DNA of 64,000 nucleotides, taken from Xanthostigma xanthostigma (taxonomy: Eukaryota > Arthropoda > Insecta > Raphidioptera > Raphidiidae). A program made the translations under genes and the position numbers. Location of the stretch: positions 26,746,465 through 26,810,464 of the forward strand of contig OY754468.1 in NCBI GenBank assembly GCA_963575645.1. Reading direction: 5' to 3'. The notes under the pieces are model-generated. The model made no database searches and had not been told where the DNA came from. It was given only the letters and a program-made list of their open reading frames with translations. Shown one piece after another: positions 21,780 through 32,782 of the stretch (positions within the stretch are counted from its first letter, which is position 1; every line of letters starts with the position of its first letter).

Positions 21780-22110
21780 AGCTTAGAGAGCAGACTGTCC
21801 TCTGTGGCGATGCATAATGTCCAGTCTACTGTCTACAGGTTGTAGATTACATCTGTTGATATGCAAATCAATCAAACTGGGCCACACTGGGCTGCGTACC
21901 GGTACGGCACGCTTGCCACATGCCAGCAGTTCTAAACAAATAGACACTAATCACTGTGAACAATGAGCATACGCCATGAACTATAACAGGCAGTATGGCA
22001 GCGGGTCCGCTGCCACATAATATATCTATCGCAGTTGTAGACGAAACGTTAGGTAGAAGTACTAATGAACCACGGTCTACAAGCTCGGAAAACAAGGAAC
22101 GCCGACCTTG
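21780..22110 (-). repeat. Repeat-like block with CTAACGTTTCGTCTAC motif
   Basis: This block has higher GC than its neighbours. Reversed, it reads CTAACGTTTCGTCTACAACT, close to the loop GACGTTTCGTCTATAG of the fold-back at 29210..29360. A 75-codon minus frame (from 22095, TTG start) contains a hydrophobic stretch but no known domain. A repeat is more likely than a gene. Confidence 0.35.
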
Positions 22111-22484
22111 AAAGCCTACACACTTTCATAATTGGCTTTTTTAATGAAATTTGTTTTGACAATAAATGGAAAGATCATACACAAGTTTTATAGCAAAACA
22201 ACATTTATCTTTTTTCACATCATAATTAAAAAGTTACCTATATTTAATTTAAAAATAACTCTTAAACTTAGTTCTAAAAAGTTGTGAGACGTCGTTATGT
22301 TTGAATGGTTCTTGATTACTTTGATGTATAATAGATGTATAATATATATACAAATACACAACTTTTAACAAGATAACCAATTATTGACATTTATGTCGAT
22401 TGCTGTATCTTGGCACAAGTGAGGTAGCTAGGTCAGTAATGACAAAGTCATGAGTTCATGTTTTAATGATAAGTACCTGGGTGA

Positions 22485-22706
22485 CCGAGCTTTGCTCGGA
22501 AAGTTAAATAAAATACTGATATGCTGATATCGCCAAAACTTTGAGAATCGTAGGTTCTCTGTCGCTTCCCTTTGTGGAGCCTACGTCTCCACCTTTGTTA
22601 CAGTCTTACCTCGCGGGGCTGCGCCCCGCTCGGTTGTAAACAACATTAGTCGAGCCTTCGGCTCTCCATATAAGAACCGTAGGTTCTCTGGGGAAGCTTC
22701 GCTTCC
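22485..22706. repeat. Series of seven small hairpins
   Basis: In order: CCGAGC-TTT-GCTCGG; GAGAATC-GTA-GGTTCTC; GTGGAG...CTCCAC; GCGGGGC-TGC-GCCCCGC; GAGCC-TTC-GGCTC; AGAACC-GTA-GGTTCT; GGAAGC-TTC-GCTTCC. Six of the seven have a three-base loop. The set recurs in tandem copy 2, where the second hairpin is perfect. Confidence 0.85.
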
Positions 22707-22882
22707 TTTTGTGGAGCAATAAGATAATATTGCTAAAACAGTTTGACTCCTTTGTGGAGAGGATTGTCGGCCCTTATGGCAATCCGGTACTTGTAAAACT
22801 GATTCGCCGTCATCTTGATCTATGATATTGCATCTTTCGCTTCAAATTTAGGTTAAAAATTTATTTATTAAAATTACTCATC

Positions 22883-23922
22883 TATTGGGCTTTGACTTGC
22901 TCACTCCTGACATCTGGTGGCTAACATAAAAAATAAAATGTGACTGCATTTAGTCGATCTATCATCTGTGAACAGTACTCCATTCGTACTTTTAAATTCT
23001 TATAAAATGAAATAAATAAAAAGCTTTGAAAATAACTGAACTTAAAAAATCAATGTACGTTTGCTTAAAAAGATGATTTTATGTTATCAAGTAAGTATAC
23101 AAGTGTAACGTTACTATTATACTATATAACCTCATAGTTTTAATATAATAATTTATTGTCTATACCTTATTAATTTTTTTATCTACAAATACTGCTAAAA
23201 AACAGGATTTGAAAGAAAATGCTATACCTTCAGTCAATTTGTCTGGGAAAAAACACAGCTACTGATCAGAACCATAGGATTCAATTATTGTATGAATTAG
23301 GCAATAAAGAAAATGACGATAGTCTTATTGTTGAAAACTAAGATAATAATGAAGTTTATGATGATGATCATAACGACAATCAAAGTAATTATTTCACTAA
23401 AAAATTAGTTTTAGTTACAATTTATTATACTTTTCATTGATGTTTGATGTACTGAATCTTTATTTTCCAAATTAAATTTTTTGTTCTTCTTTTCTCTTGT
23501 TCCTCTTTATCCTACGGTTCTCATCAGTAGCTGTGTTTTTTTTTCCAGGTAAATTGACTGAAGGTACTTATAGCATTTATTTTCTTTCAAATTCTGTTTT
23601 TTAGCAGTATCTGTAGATAAAAATATTAATAATAAACAAACTGTATATTATAACTATGAGGTTATAATATAATAGTAACGTCACAGTTGTATAGTACTTA
23701 CTTGAAAACATAAAATCATCTTTTAAAATGTGCAGAGCAAACTTTCATTGATTTTTCAACTGCAGTTATTTTCAAAACTCTTTATTTATTTCATTTTTTA
23801 AGAATTTAAAAGTACGAATGGAGTACTTACTGTTCACAGATGATAGATCGACTAAATGCATTCACATTTTATTTTTTATGTTAGCCACCAGATGTCAGGA
23901 GTGAGCATGTTAAAGCCCAATA
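22883..23922. mobile_element. 1.04-kb fold-back element inside copy 1
   Basis: The tips are TATTGGGCTTTGACTTGCTC and the near complement of TATTGGGCTTTAACATGCTC. The arms run about 22883-23278 and 23509-23922 and share CTGACATCTGGTGGCTAAC, GTCGATCTATCATCTG and CAGCTACTGATCAGAACC. The spacer holds a short relic frame rich in Asp and Asn (DNNEVYDDDHNDNQSNYF after a stop), perhaps from a transposase. Confidence 0.75.
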
Positions 23923-24293
23923 ATACTTAATAATTGTTTTTAACTTTCTTTCAAATACGTATTTATTTTAAATCTCACTTGGATAGTAATTAAAGATTAA
24001 CTGTCATAATATTTTTAAAACAATTGTTTCATTGTATAAAATTCCAAAACCTACTTACAATATTTAAGTATTTTCATACGTCAAAAAATTGATTTTTATA
24101 ATGATAAAATTTGTAAGAAAATGATTTTTTCGAGAGATGAGACCTAGCTAAAACGATTTTTTGCCCCCCAAAACCCCTTTTCAGTAAATTTCATCCAAAT
24201 CGTTAGGGCCGTTTTCGAGAAAATATTTAGGGACATAGGTACATAGATACATAGGTACATAGGTAGATACAAGATTAGCTCGTTTAATAATAG

Positions 24294-26114
24294 TACCTGG
24301 GTGACCGAGCTTTGCTCGGAAAGTTAAATAAAATACTGATATGCTGATATCGCCAAAACTTTGAGAACCGTAGGTTCTCTGTCGCTTCCCTTTGTGGAGC
24401 CTACGTCTCCACCTTTGTTACAGTCTTACCTCGCGGGGCTGCGCCCCGCTCGGTTGTAATCAACACTAGTCGAGCCTTCGGCTCTCCATATAAGAACCGT
24501 AGGTTCTCTGGGGAAGCTTCGCTTCCTTTTGTGGAGCAATAAGATAATATTGCTGAAACAGTTTGACTCCTTTGTGGAGAGGATTGTCGGCCCTTATGGC
24601 AATCCGGTACTTGTAAAACTGATTCGCCGTCATCTTGATCTATGATATTGCATCTTTCGCTTCAAATTTAGGTTAAAAATTTATTTATTAAAATTACTCA
24701 CCTATTGGGCTTTGACATGCTCACTCCTGACATCTGGTGGCTAACATAAAAAATAAAATGTGACTGCATTTAGTCGATCTATCATCTGTGAACAGTACTC
24801 CATTCGTACTTTTAAATTCTTATAAAATGAAATAAATAAAAAGCTTTGAAAATAACTGAACTTAAAAAATCAATGAACGTTTGCTTAAAAAGATGATTTT
24901 ATGTTATCAAGTAAGTATACAAGTGTAACGTTACTATTATACTATATAACCTCATATAGTTTTAATATAATAATTTATTGTCTATAATTAATTTTTTTAT
25001 CTACAGATACTGCTAAAAAACCAGGATTTGAAAGAAAATTCTATACCTTCAATTTGTCTGGGAAAAAAACACAGCTACTGATCAGAACCATAGGATTCAA
25101 TTATTGTATGAATTAGGCAATAAAGAAAATGATAGGTCTTATTGTTGAAAACTAAGATAATAATGAAATTTATGATGATGATCATAACGACAATCAAAGT
25201 AATTATTTCACTAAAAAATTAGTTTTAGTTACAATTTATTATAATTTTCATTGATGTTTGATGTACTGAATCTTTATTTTCCAAATTAAATTTTTTGTTC
25301 TTCTTTTGTCTTGTTCCTCTGTATCCTCCGGTTCTCATCAGTAGCTGTGTTTTTTTTCCCAGGTAAATTGACTGAAGGTACTTACTACTTATAGCATTTA
25401 TTTTCTTTCAAATGCTGTTTTTTAGCAGTATCTGTAGATAAAAATATTAATAATAAACAAACTGTATATTATAACTATGAGGTTATAATATAATAGTAAC
25501 GTTACAGTTGTATAGTACTTACTTGAAAACATAAAATCATCTTTTAAAATGTGCAGAGCAAACTTTCATTGATTTTTTAACTGCAGTTATTTTCAAAACT
25601 TTTTATTTATTTCATTTTTTAAGAATTTAAAAGTACGAATGGAATACTGTTCACAGATGATAGATCGACTAAATGCATTCACATTTTATTTTTTATGTTA
25701 GCCACCAGATGTCAGGAGTGAGCATGTCAAAGCCCAATAATAATAATTGTTTATAACTTTCTTTCAAATACGTATTTATTTTAATTAAGTCTCACTTGGA
25801 TAGTAATTAAAGATTAACTGTCATAATATTTTGAAAACAATTGTTTCATTGTATAAAATTCCAAAACCTACTTACAATATTTAAGTATTTTCATACGTCA
25901 AAAAATTGATTTTTATAATGATAAAATTTGTAAAAAAACGATTTTTTCGAGAGATGAGACCTAGCTAAAACGATTTTTTGCCCCCCAAAATCCCTTTTCA
26001 GTAAATTTCATCCAAATCGTTAGGGCCGTTTTCGAGAAAATATTTAGGGACATAGGTACATAGATACATAGGTACATAGATACATAGGTACAAGATTAGC
26101 TCGTTTAATAATAT
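24294..26114 (-). mobile_element. Tandem 1.82-kb unit, copy 2
   Basis: It abuts copy 1 head to tail at AATAATAG/TACCTGGG and is nearly identical over its length, including the inserted fold-back at 24703..25739. Small differences (for example a shortened spacer near 25125) show the copies have begun to diverge. Confidence 0.75.
24703..25739. mobile_element. 1.04-kb fold-back element inside copy 2
   Basis: Same element and same insertion point as 22883..23922, so the fold-back entered before the unit was duplicated. Confidence 0.75.
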
Positions 26115-26125
26115 AGGGATAGGGA

Positions 26126-26456
26126 TATTTTAAATCTCACTTGGATAGTAATTAAAGATTAACTGTCATAATATTTTTAAAACAATTGTTTCATTGTATA
26201 AAATTCCAAAACCTACTTACAATATTTAAGTATTTTCATACGTCAAAAAATTGATTTTTATAATGATAAAATTTGTAAGAAAACGATTTTTTCGAGAGAT
26301 GAGACCTAGCTAAAACGATTTTTTGCCCCCCAAAACCCCTTTTCAGTAAATTTCATCCAAATCGTTAGGGCCGTTTTCGAGAAAATATTTAGGGACATAG
26401 GTACATAGATACATAGGTACATAGGTAGATACAAGATTAGCTCGTTTAATAATATA
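26126..26456 (-). repeat. Partial third copy of the tandem unit
   Basis: It begins at TATTTTAAATCTCACTTGGA, which lies inside the unit (copy 1 near 23963), and runs to the TTAGCTCGTTTAATAATA end. Its ending microsatellite has the same layout as copy 1 rather than the adjacent copy 2. Confidence 0.75.
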
Positions 26457-26764
26457 AGGATTTGGGAAAATTGACAATGATGCTACTTTGTTTTTAATTA
26501 TGATATCAGTAATGTTTTTTGGTACTTCTGTTAACTCCGCTGTTGTCTAAATGCAAAATGCGTACAACAAGTATAGTATCTACTATACATATAGAAAATA
26601 CAGCGTTATCGTTGATCCGCATATCCTGCTTTCAATTACGTACAAACATAGCTGCATGAACAGAAATTTTGCACAATTTATGGATCGAAAATCATTCAAT
26701 ATTATTAGATTCACACGCCAAACAATATTCAACTGTATTGTTGCAAAGTTGTAGTTAAAAAAAA

Positions 26765-26891
26765 GGTATATTACAACACACTGGCCGAAAGTCTGATACC
26801 TTGTCCTTCGCGCCATGATGCCCTCGGCTTCGCCTCAGGCATCATGGCGCTTTGAGCCAGTTATCACACTTTCGGCCAGTGTGGGGTATAC
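26765..26891. mobile_element. Palindromic MITE, family H copy 2
   Basis: ACACTGGCCGAAAGT and ACTTTCGGCCAGTGT are the outer arms; CGCCATGATGCC and GGCATCATGGCG are the inner arms around a CTCGGCTTCGCCTC loop. Repeat G follows directly on the right. Confidence 0.8.
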
Positions 26892-27240
26892 TATTTTTCT
26901 TCATACCTCAGTCGTAAGCACGCTTATTAAATATATTAATTAATTAATTACTTATTGATTACATAAAAACAGATAAAGTCCAAGCAAGCAGCTTTGAGGT
27001 TATACGTAAAAACACGAATGACAGCTGTTCGCGACTATTAGCTAAAATGTAATAGGGTTGCTATGGAATCGACATCTAAACAACAATTGTTTTGCTTTAC
27101 TACCGCCCGAACGTACGAACTTCCCGCATTGGTACATGTAATCCCACCAAGGAGGAAATGGTGGACTTTCTGCCTTACAATTGGTGCCGAAAGTATGCAC
27201 TTTCGATCGAGGTATGAAGAAAATGTACATTTATGAAACA
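26892..27240 (+). repeat. Repeat G, second copy, and adjoining block
   Basis: From TATTTTTCTTCATACCTC through GACAGCTGTTCGCGACTATT to AAATGTAATAGGG it is the reverse of 4185..4366. A further block to about 27225 (GAAAGTATGCACTTTCGATC, GGTATGAAGAAAAT) resembles the tips of the palindrome at 43398..43626. Confidence 0.65.
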
Positions 27241-27949
27241 TTTTCAGAATATTCAGAACTCATTAACTGCAGGGGATATAATATGTTCTTGTAAAAATCC
27301 GCGATTGGTAAGGACAGGTCATTTTGGGATGATCAGGTGTATTGCAAGTAACAACGTAGTTTTTTTTTGCTACTAAAAAAATAACGCGTTGTCACAAATC
27401 CGTACTGCCGCTGGAAAACATGAGGAGGCGTTCTCAAATATATTAATATCTATATCTTGTGAAATCCTTGGTAAAGTTGCCCACTACATAATATAGTTCT
27501 ACCTCATTTTTCTTTCGTTATAAATGAATATAATTTTTAATTACAATTTAAATGGCATATTTTGAATTTTAATATTAAATAGACACACTTATACAATTTA
27601 ATTGTCACAACTTTGTATTAGGTGTTGTAAAATTAAACAAGAATAATATTTATAATACGGAAGCAATAAAACACTACTCTAACCTTCAAAATCAGTGTCC
27701 TTGTCAGTTTATGGCGCGACAGTTTATAAAAATTGTTTTTTTATTAGTTCAGTAATTATAATGCGGTGCCAATTAATTACATTATATTTTTCGTTTTATT
27801 GACATTCTTAAAGGACAGGTTTAATACGATTTATTTGGATTTACATAATGTTATTTTGTGATCAAGATATTGTCAGTTCGATGAAATATTGTTTAAAAAC
27901 TTTTTCAAGTACTCTGGCCAAATTAAAATCTAGCTGAACTGTAAAGCTG
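27241..27949. other. AT-rich stretch, no gene seen
   Basis: No supported feature. Confidence 0.3.
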
Positions 27950-28030
27950 CGTACTGACTATGCCGATCGGCCATACTGATCGGCAAAGCTGCACCAGTGT
28001 GGACGTGAAACCGAATACTGAACGCGTCTG
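27950..28030. repeat. Small hairpin repeat, GCCGATCGGC type
   Basis: TGCCGATCGGCC and GATCGGCA lie 5 bases apart, flanked by AAAGCTGCGTACTGAC and AAAGCTGCACCAGTGTG. It looks like a MITE tip or a very small MITE. Confidence 0.4.
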
Positions 28031-29209
28031 GAAAACAAGTATGTGAACAAATTACTCTCTTTATTATTGAGATTGTTAGTAAAATGGAAAAGTATCTCTA
28101 AATAACTATTTTTTCATCTGTAATAGGTGTTGGTTCACTAAGTTAGAACTATTTCATTTATTATTTTCACCGTAAAGTAATTATTATATTACTTTCTTAC
28201 CCATTCACTGTGATTACTTTCTGTTTTAAAGCAAGTTTTCTATATTAAATCTATAATTAAAGTAATATGATTTTGTTGCAAATTAACAATATTTCTTTTA
28301 GAATAAATTAACTTGCTATTAAACTTGAGTCGCTTGAGCCATGCTAATTAATTTTTACGACATTTCCCTCTGCAGCTTCTGTTTACATTATTTAAAACAC
28401 ACAGTCAAAATACATAAGACTTAAGAGCTATATTAATTTGATGTATAGGAATCGATATTTTAAAACATCGTTGATTTTCTTCGCAATGTTTATTGCGTCT
28501 TTTTAATAATTTTGATTACTGATGGCTTTACGATATGTAAGTATCAAATAATTTTTAGAGGACAGTCTATGGAATATTTTCATATTTTGTCTATTAGTAG
28601 CTTCTGTCAATTTGAAAGTATCAATTCATTAAAAAAGAAGAACCGAGTCTCACACGGGACTAAACGCACGCATTCTTCTTGTGGCCTTTAACAAAAATAT
28701 CAGAACTTTCTATATGATCCACAGAAATAAGTAAACCATGATTTCAAATTATATATTTTATAAACAAACTTTGACCTTTTATAAGTAACACATAGCTTGA
28801 GGGAACTTTGGTTTACTTGATATGCATGTTTATTTATTGTCATCAAACAACTGATCTGATCCCTGACCTTGCTTCTCGTAGACCATAGATTAGTATTTAA
28901 AAATTTTTTAGTACCAGTTGTAAAGATTTGATTTAGCAGTATGTATCCACTATAATTCTATCGTCTTATTTTACTTATTTCTGAATTTCTGATTATTTAA
29001 ACAGATTGCGGCGGCCAATATGGTGACACTTTTCACGAATTCCACACATTGTCAATTCAATTGTCAAAATATAATGATTACAGAAAAAAACAAACAAAAA
29101 TGAAAACAAATAAAAAATGAAAAAATTGTTGTAAGTTTTCTTTAATGTATTTTTCATAATCATTGTATTTTGATGATTTGAAGAGCTGAGATATCGTGTC
29201 CATCGAGAT
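28031..29209. other. AT-rich stretch, no gene seen
   Basis: One GC-richer spot at about 29005 (GCGGCGGCCAATATGG) has a YY1/Pho-like core, but nothing around it supports a promoter. Confidence 0.3.
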
Positions 29210-29360
29210 AATTAATAATAAAAATCGCAGGATTGTGGACAAAAAGTTATTTATTTTGTGTACGACGTTTCGTCTATAGATTTAGACTTTTTAAGTACAA
29301 AATTATAATAAATAAATAAATAACTTTTTGTCCACAATCCTGCGATTTTTATTATTAATT
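29210..29360. mobile_element. Fold-back element Q copy 1
   Basis: AATCGCAGGATTGTGGACAA and TTGTCCACAATCCTGCGATT are the core of two 45-50-bp arms. The loop contains ACGACGTTTCGTCTATAG. A different-sequence element with the same plan and a GACGTTTCG loop lies at 63599..63777. Confidence 0.8.
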
Positions 29361-29431
29361 TTTGGTATTTGTTCATGATAGTCCCAATAAGATTTTTGTG
29401 GATAGAAAAGCTGGAATATAAACTCAGAATA

Positions 29432-29627
29432 TTGTGGAGCCGTAGGCTCCACTAACTACTACTGTTGCTGCTGAGCGGGGCGCAGCCCCGTGAGACAAGA
29501 GTGTTTCGTCTTAATCGCGTGCGAAATATATTGCAACGCTCTGCAAATACTGCTATTATTCCATAATAATCTATCTTTTATAAGCAATCTGTATACAAAT
29601 CCACGCGAAGCTGGATCGGGCTACTAG
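29432..29627 (+). mobile_element. Helitron-like 3' end
   Basis: It ends CCACGCGAAGCTGGATCGGG then CTACTAGT: a short imperfect hairpin, a few bases, then CTAG followed by T, as expected for a Helitron 3' tip. Inside are the small hairpins GTGGAGCC-GTA-GGCTCCAC and GCGGGGC-GCA-GCCCCG, the same style as the hairpins at 22.5 kb. The left boundary is arbitrary and there is no Rep/helicase. Confidence 0.5.
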
Positions 29628-30349
29628 TTAAGAAATAAAAGCAGGAAGATAGGCGTAATAGTTTTTTATGTGCTTATCATCTTAGTATAAACAAAACGTA
29701 ATATTTTAATATTTCATTTCATTTAATGAAATCATTTATACGACTTTATTTTCATATTATGAGCGTCTGCAGCTACATACTTTGCAAATAATCAAAAAGT
29801 CTTAAATAATTCTTCTTCGATTAATTTCAATATTTTTTACTGATATCCATTTATAAAGTTAAGTTGCTATCTTAGATACACCTTGTATAAAAATATGCAA
29901 ATTTTTAACGAAACTTGAACTTCAATCGCACAAAAGCAAATCAAGTTGCAATTATGTGTTGTAAAAATAATGACTTTTAATAATTATATACTTAGATGTA
30001 TCCATTTAACTTAATTTTGTTTATTTTGAAAATAAAATTTTAAATGATACCTGTAAAACACTTATGTAAAACAGTTTACGGACAAAATCAATTATCCTAC
30101 CATCTAACCTTCCGTTAACACCTCGTTAGTGTAACTTAATGTTACTTCTTATCGTACAAATCTTGCGTGAAGCATTTTTTCTGCTCTAGAAATTTGCAAG
30201 CATATCAATGTTTTAATGTAGAATCTATATGAATGTCTACATCGATGTTAAAACGTTTAAAAATTTTGTTGTCGTAATATTAAAGGTACGATAAAATAAA
30301 AACGAAAGCTTCAATTACCTACACGAAAATGTGTAATAATAATATAATT
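29628..30349. other. AT-rich stretch, no gene seen
   Basis: No supported feature. Confidence 0.35.
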
Positions 30350-30690
30350 TATAGCGGTCCCGTCCGGTTTCACCCGGGTGCAAAGTAACGAATTGGGGGG
30401 GGGGGGGCATGAGTACGCAGATTCATTTTAGTTTATCGAGATGAATGTTGTGTCAAAAGTTTTTGTCTGACAGACAAATTTTGAGTTATATTTTGCAACG
30501 TTTTTCAATGATGCTTCGCTCTTATTGGTCGTAGCGTGACATTATATGTATAGCCTATAGCCTTCCTTGATAAATGGGCTATCCAACAAAAAAAAAATGT
30601 TTTCAATTCGAACCAATAGTTTCTGAGATTAGCGCGTTCAACCAACCAAACAAACAAACAAACTCTTCAGCTTATTATATTAGTATAGAT
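30350..30690 (+). repeat. Family P retroposon-like repeat
   Basis: The head is ATAGCGGTCCCGTCCGG plus TTTCACCCGGG, followed by a run of 13 G (30395-30407). The body contains TAGCCTATAGCCTTCCTTG and CTGAGATTAGCGCGTTCAAC, and the tail is ACAAACTCTTCAGC then TTAGTATAGAT. A longer reversed copy is at 32783..33380. The tail style fits a non-LTR retroposon. Confidence 0.65.
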
Positions 30691-30712
30691 TTTATAATGA
30701 AATGATATATAT

Positions 30713-30924
30713 CTATATGATATTATGTAGGGGGAATCTGGACCCAAATGACCGGGAAATACCAGCGGTAAAATTTTTGACCAATTGCACCCTCCCCAAG
30801 CCACTCCTTGAACATAAATTCACTTTCTTAGGAGTGGCTTGGGGAGGGTGCAATTGGTCAAAAATTTCCGCCGCTGGTATTTCCCGGTCATTTGGGTCCA
30901 GATTCCCCCTATATAATATCATAT
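30713..30924. mobile_element. Palindromic MITE with GGGGGAATCTGGACCC tips
   Basis: GGGGGAATCTGGACCCAAAT pairs with ATTTGGGTCCAGATTCCCCC; the arms continue almost perfectly to AGCCACTCCT/AGGAGTGGCT with a loop of about 20 bases. TA flanks both tips at 30728 and 30910, and the flanking ATATGATATTAT is itself mirrored. Both long frames here are palindrome shadows. A decayed end of the same type is at 31013-31032 (GGGTCCAGATTCCGCC). Confidence 0.85.
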
Positions 30925-31039
30925 AGCGGTTCCATAACAGAATCTAAATTTTTTTTAATTTTAACTATTTTTTTACCATCTTTGACATTTTTTATTCCCC
31001 TTATCTTAAAATGGGTCCAGATTCCGCCTATATATCATA

Positions 31040-31596
31040 AAAGAAAAATGCTCTAAATTACTTAAATAGCTTATGTACCAGGCGGCAGAAAGTTGGGACG
31101 ACATGGTTTTTTTGCGCGTCAGCTCTCTAACTATAGTTTGTTATACGAAAACGTATCCTCAGAAATGATTTCACTTCAAAAGAAACGTACACGAAGCCTA
31201 TATCTTCATTAATACTTATTGTAATACTGATCTGAAAAAGATAAAGTAACTAATTTAGATTAATCTTACAATTAACTTAAAATGATAGATAATTATATAC
31301 CAACAGATTACTCTCTCAATTTGATAACCTGTTTTTATATTATAAAAATTACAATAATTGTCCGCTAAGTATTCGTTTATTAAATAAATTATAGGTAATA
31401 CCTATAAGGAATGTGCGAAATCATATCATTTTCGACATATTGGCTAGTCATGCCGAGTAATTATTTTTTTTTATAAAAAAGGAGTTTTTAAAGTAGATAT
31501 AGAACGCTATGTGTGGCATAACTTTAATCTACAAATACTTAAAGACATTAAGTTTTTTTTGTATGTATGCCTGCGCTAATCTCCGAAATTATTTAC
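31040..31596. other. AT-rich stretch, no gene seen
   Basis: No supported feature. Confidence 0.3.
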
Positions 31597-31856
31597 AGAC
31601 CGCGCACACTTGTCAAGCATTGATCAGCGCGCTCAGAGTGGAGCAGAAAAGTGTGTTTTTGAAGGTGCCCATGAGAGCCCATGCTATTTAACGAAGTAGC
31701 GCACATTAGACCAGTACCTGTATCCAGCAGCCAGCAACAACCGACGCGTGCTGGACCAATCTAGTGAGCTTGTGATGTGTCGTTCTTGAACCCGCACTAA
31801 AAGTTGCTAGTTTGTGCTGTGCTGTTGGTCCATGCTTGACAAGTGTGCGCGGTCTT
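31597..31856. mobile_element. TIR element N (260 bp)
   Basis: AGACCGCGCACACTTGTCAA and TTGACAAGTGTGCGCGGTCT are perfect terminal repeats, continuing to GCAT/ATGC. Inside, TGGACCAATC and TTGGTCCA are subterminal inverted units. The tips resemble the Harbinger-like MITEs of family M, but no clean 3-bp duplication is seen. Confidence 0.75.
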
Positions 31857-32037
31857 TTAACCGATTTCAACAATCGACTTTACAATACCATTTCCACATT
31901 AAATAATAAAACGGTGTAAAAGAACGTTATAAGCAATGACTCTATTGCTTTAACTCTTCACTAAATGAAAAGGTGATTGTAAAAAGGGGGGTGGAAGGGG
32001 GAGAAAGATCCCTTTTTTGTACTTTTTTGAAAAAAAA

Positions 32038-32284
32038 ATTGGTTGTCTGTAAAGTCGGTTTACGGACGATAGTTTTACGTGATAACGTATTGCGCTCGAA
32101 TATCATATTTAATAATACATAACCTAAATTTTAGTAGCTGTCAAACTTGAGCCGATCGTGTTTCTCCATCGCTTATACTGCGCTCTCGCTTGCACGCACA
32201 GGGTCAGGCGGAACGTTACGGCGTTACACTTTTTCGTGCGTGCAGCTGGTGTTTCATCAATTTATAAGACGTTATCACGTCAAA
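32038..32284 (+). repeat. Family A repeat, short copy
   Basis: It starts ATTGGTTGTCTGTAAAGTCG and ends ACGTTATCACGTCAAAA. It contains the CAAACTTGAGCCGATCGTG and GCTCTCGCTTGCACGCACAG blocks shared with 62632..62841. Confidence 0.75.
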
Positions 32285-32782
32285 AAAAAAATTATGTCTA
32301 AATACATTCATCGTTTCTCGTCGAAGGTCCTATATCACTGCTGTTGATTTTTAACATTTCTCAAAAATTAGCTTTACATTTTTACCACTCGACTAACGTC
32401 CTGCTAAAACATTTAAAATAAAATAATTGTACGAATTATACATAACTGACTCTTTTGAATGTTTTTGTTAGAAGAACAGTTCATTAACTTTTAGTGTTTA
32501 GCCTCATGTTACAAATATTGTCTGCACTGCATTGTGTTATACAAATATTATTGAAATATGATTTGAATGTAACATTGTCTGCATAATAGATAGCATATGT
32601 ATCTCTAATATAATTATGTATTTATTATTTAAATAGGTGTAACACACGCTATAATCCATTTGACAACAACTTTCTCCTCGTATTTTCACTTTCAAGAAGA
32701 CACTTAACTCGATTGTGTGTTTGTTATTATATATCGTTCAATGTAACGCAGCGCCCAGCCCATTATTTTTACATCACATTAT
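32285..32782. other. AT-rich stretch, no gene seen
   Basis: No supported feature. Confidence 0.3.

Larger units (their letters stand above)
22474..24293 (-). mobile_element. Tandem 1.82-kb unit, copy 1
   Basis: It starts TACCTGGGTGACCGAGCTTT, passes through a series of small hairpins (22485-22706), contains a 1.04-kb fold-back element (22883..23922) and ends with a GGTACATAGATACATA-type run and TTAGCTCGTTTAATAATA. Read on the minus strand it would end in a CCGAGC-AAA-GCTCGG hairpin about ten bases from the tip, as in Helitron-like elements. That assignment is an inference; no Rep/helicase is present. Confidence 0.6.

Noticed and set aside
22095-22110. Possible membrane-protein exon on the minus strand (21868-22095)
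   Set aside because: Starts with TTG, the acceptor lacks a pyrimidine tract, and the block carries a motif shared with fold-back repeats.
22474-26456. CRISPR-like or satellite array
   Set aside because: Units are 1.8 kb, contain nested mobile DNA and have no short regular repeat-spacer pattern.
30702-30926. Two near-identical peptides from opposite strands
   Set aside because: Both come from the two arms of a palindromic MITE.
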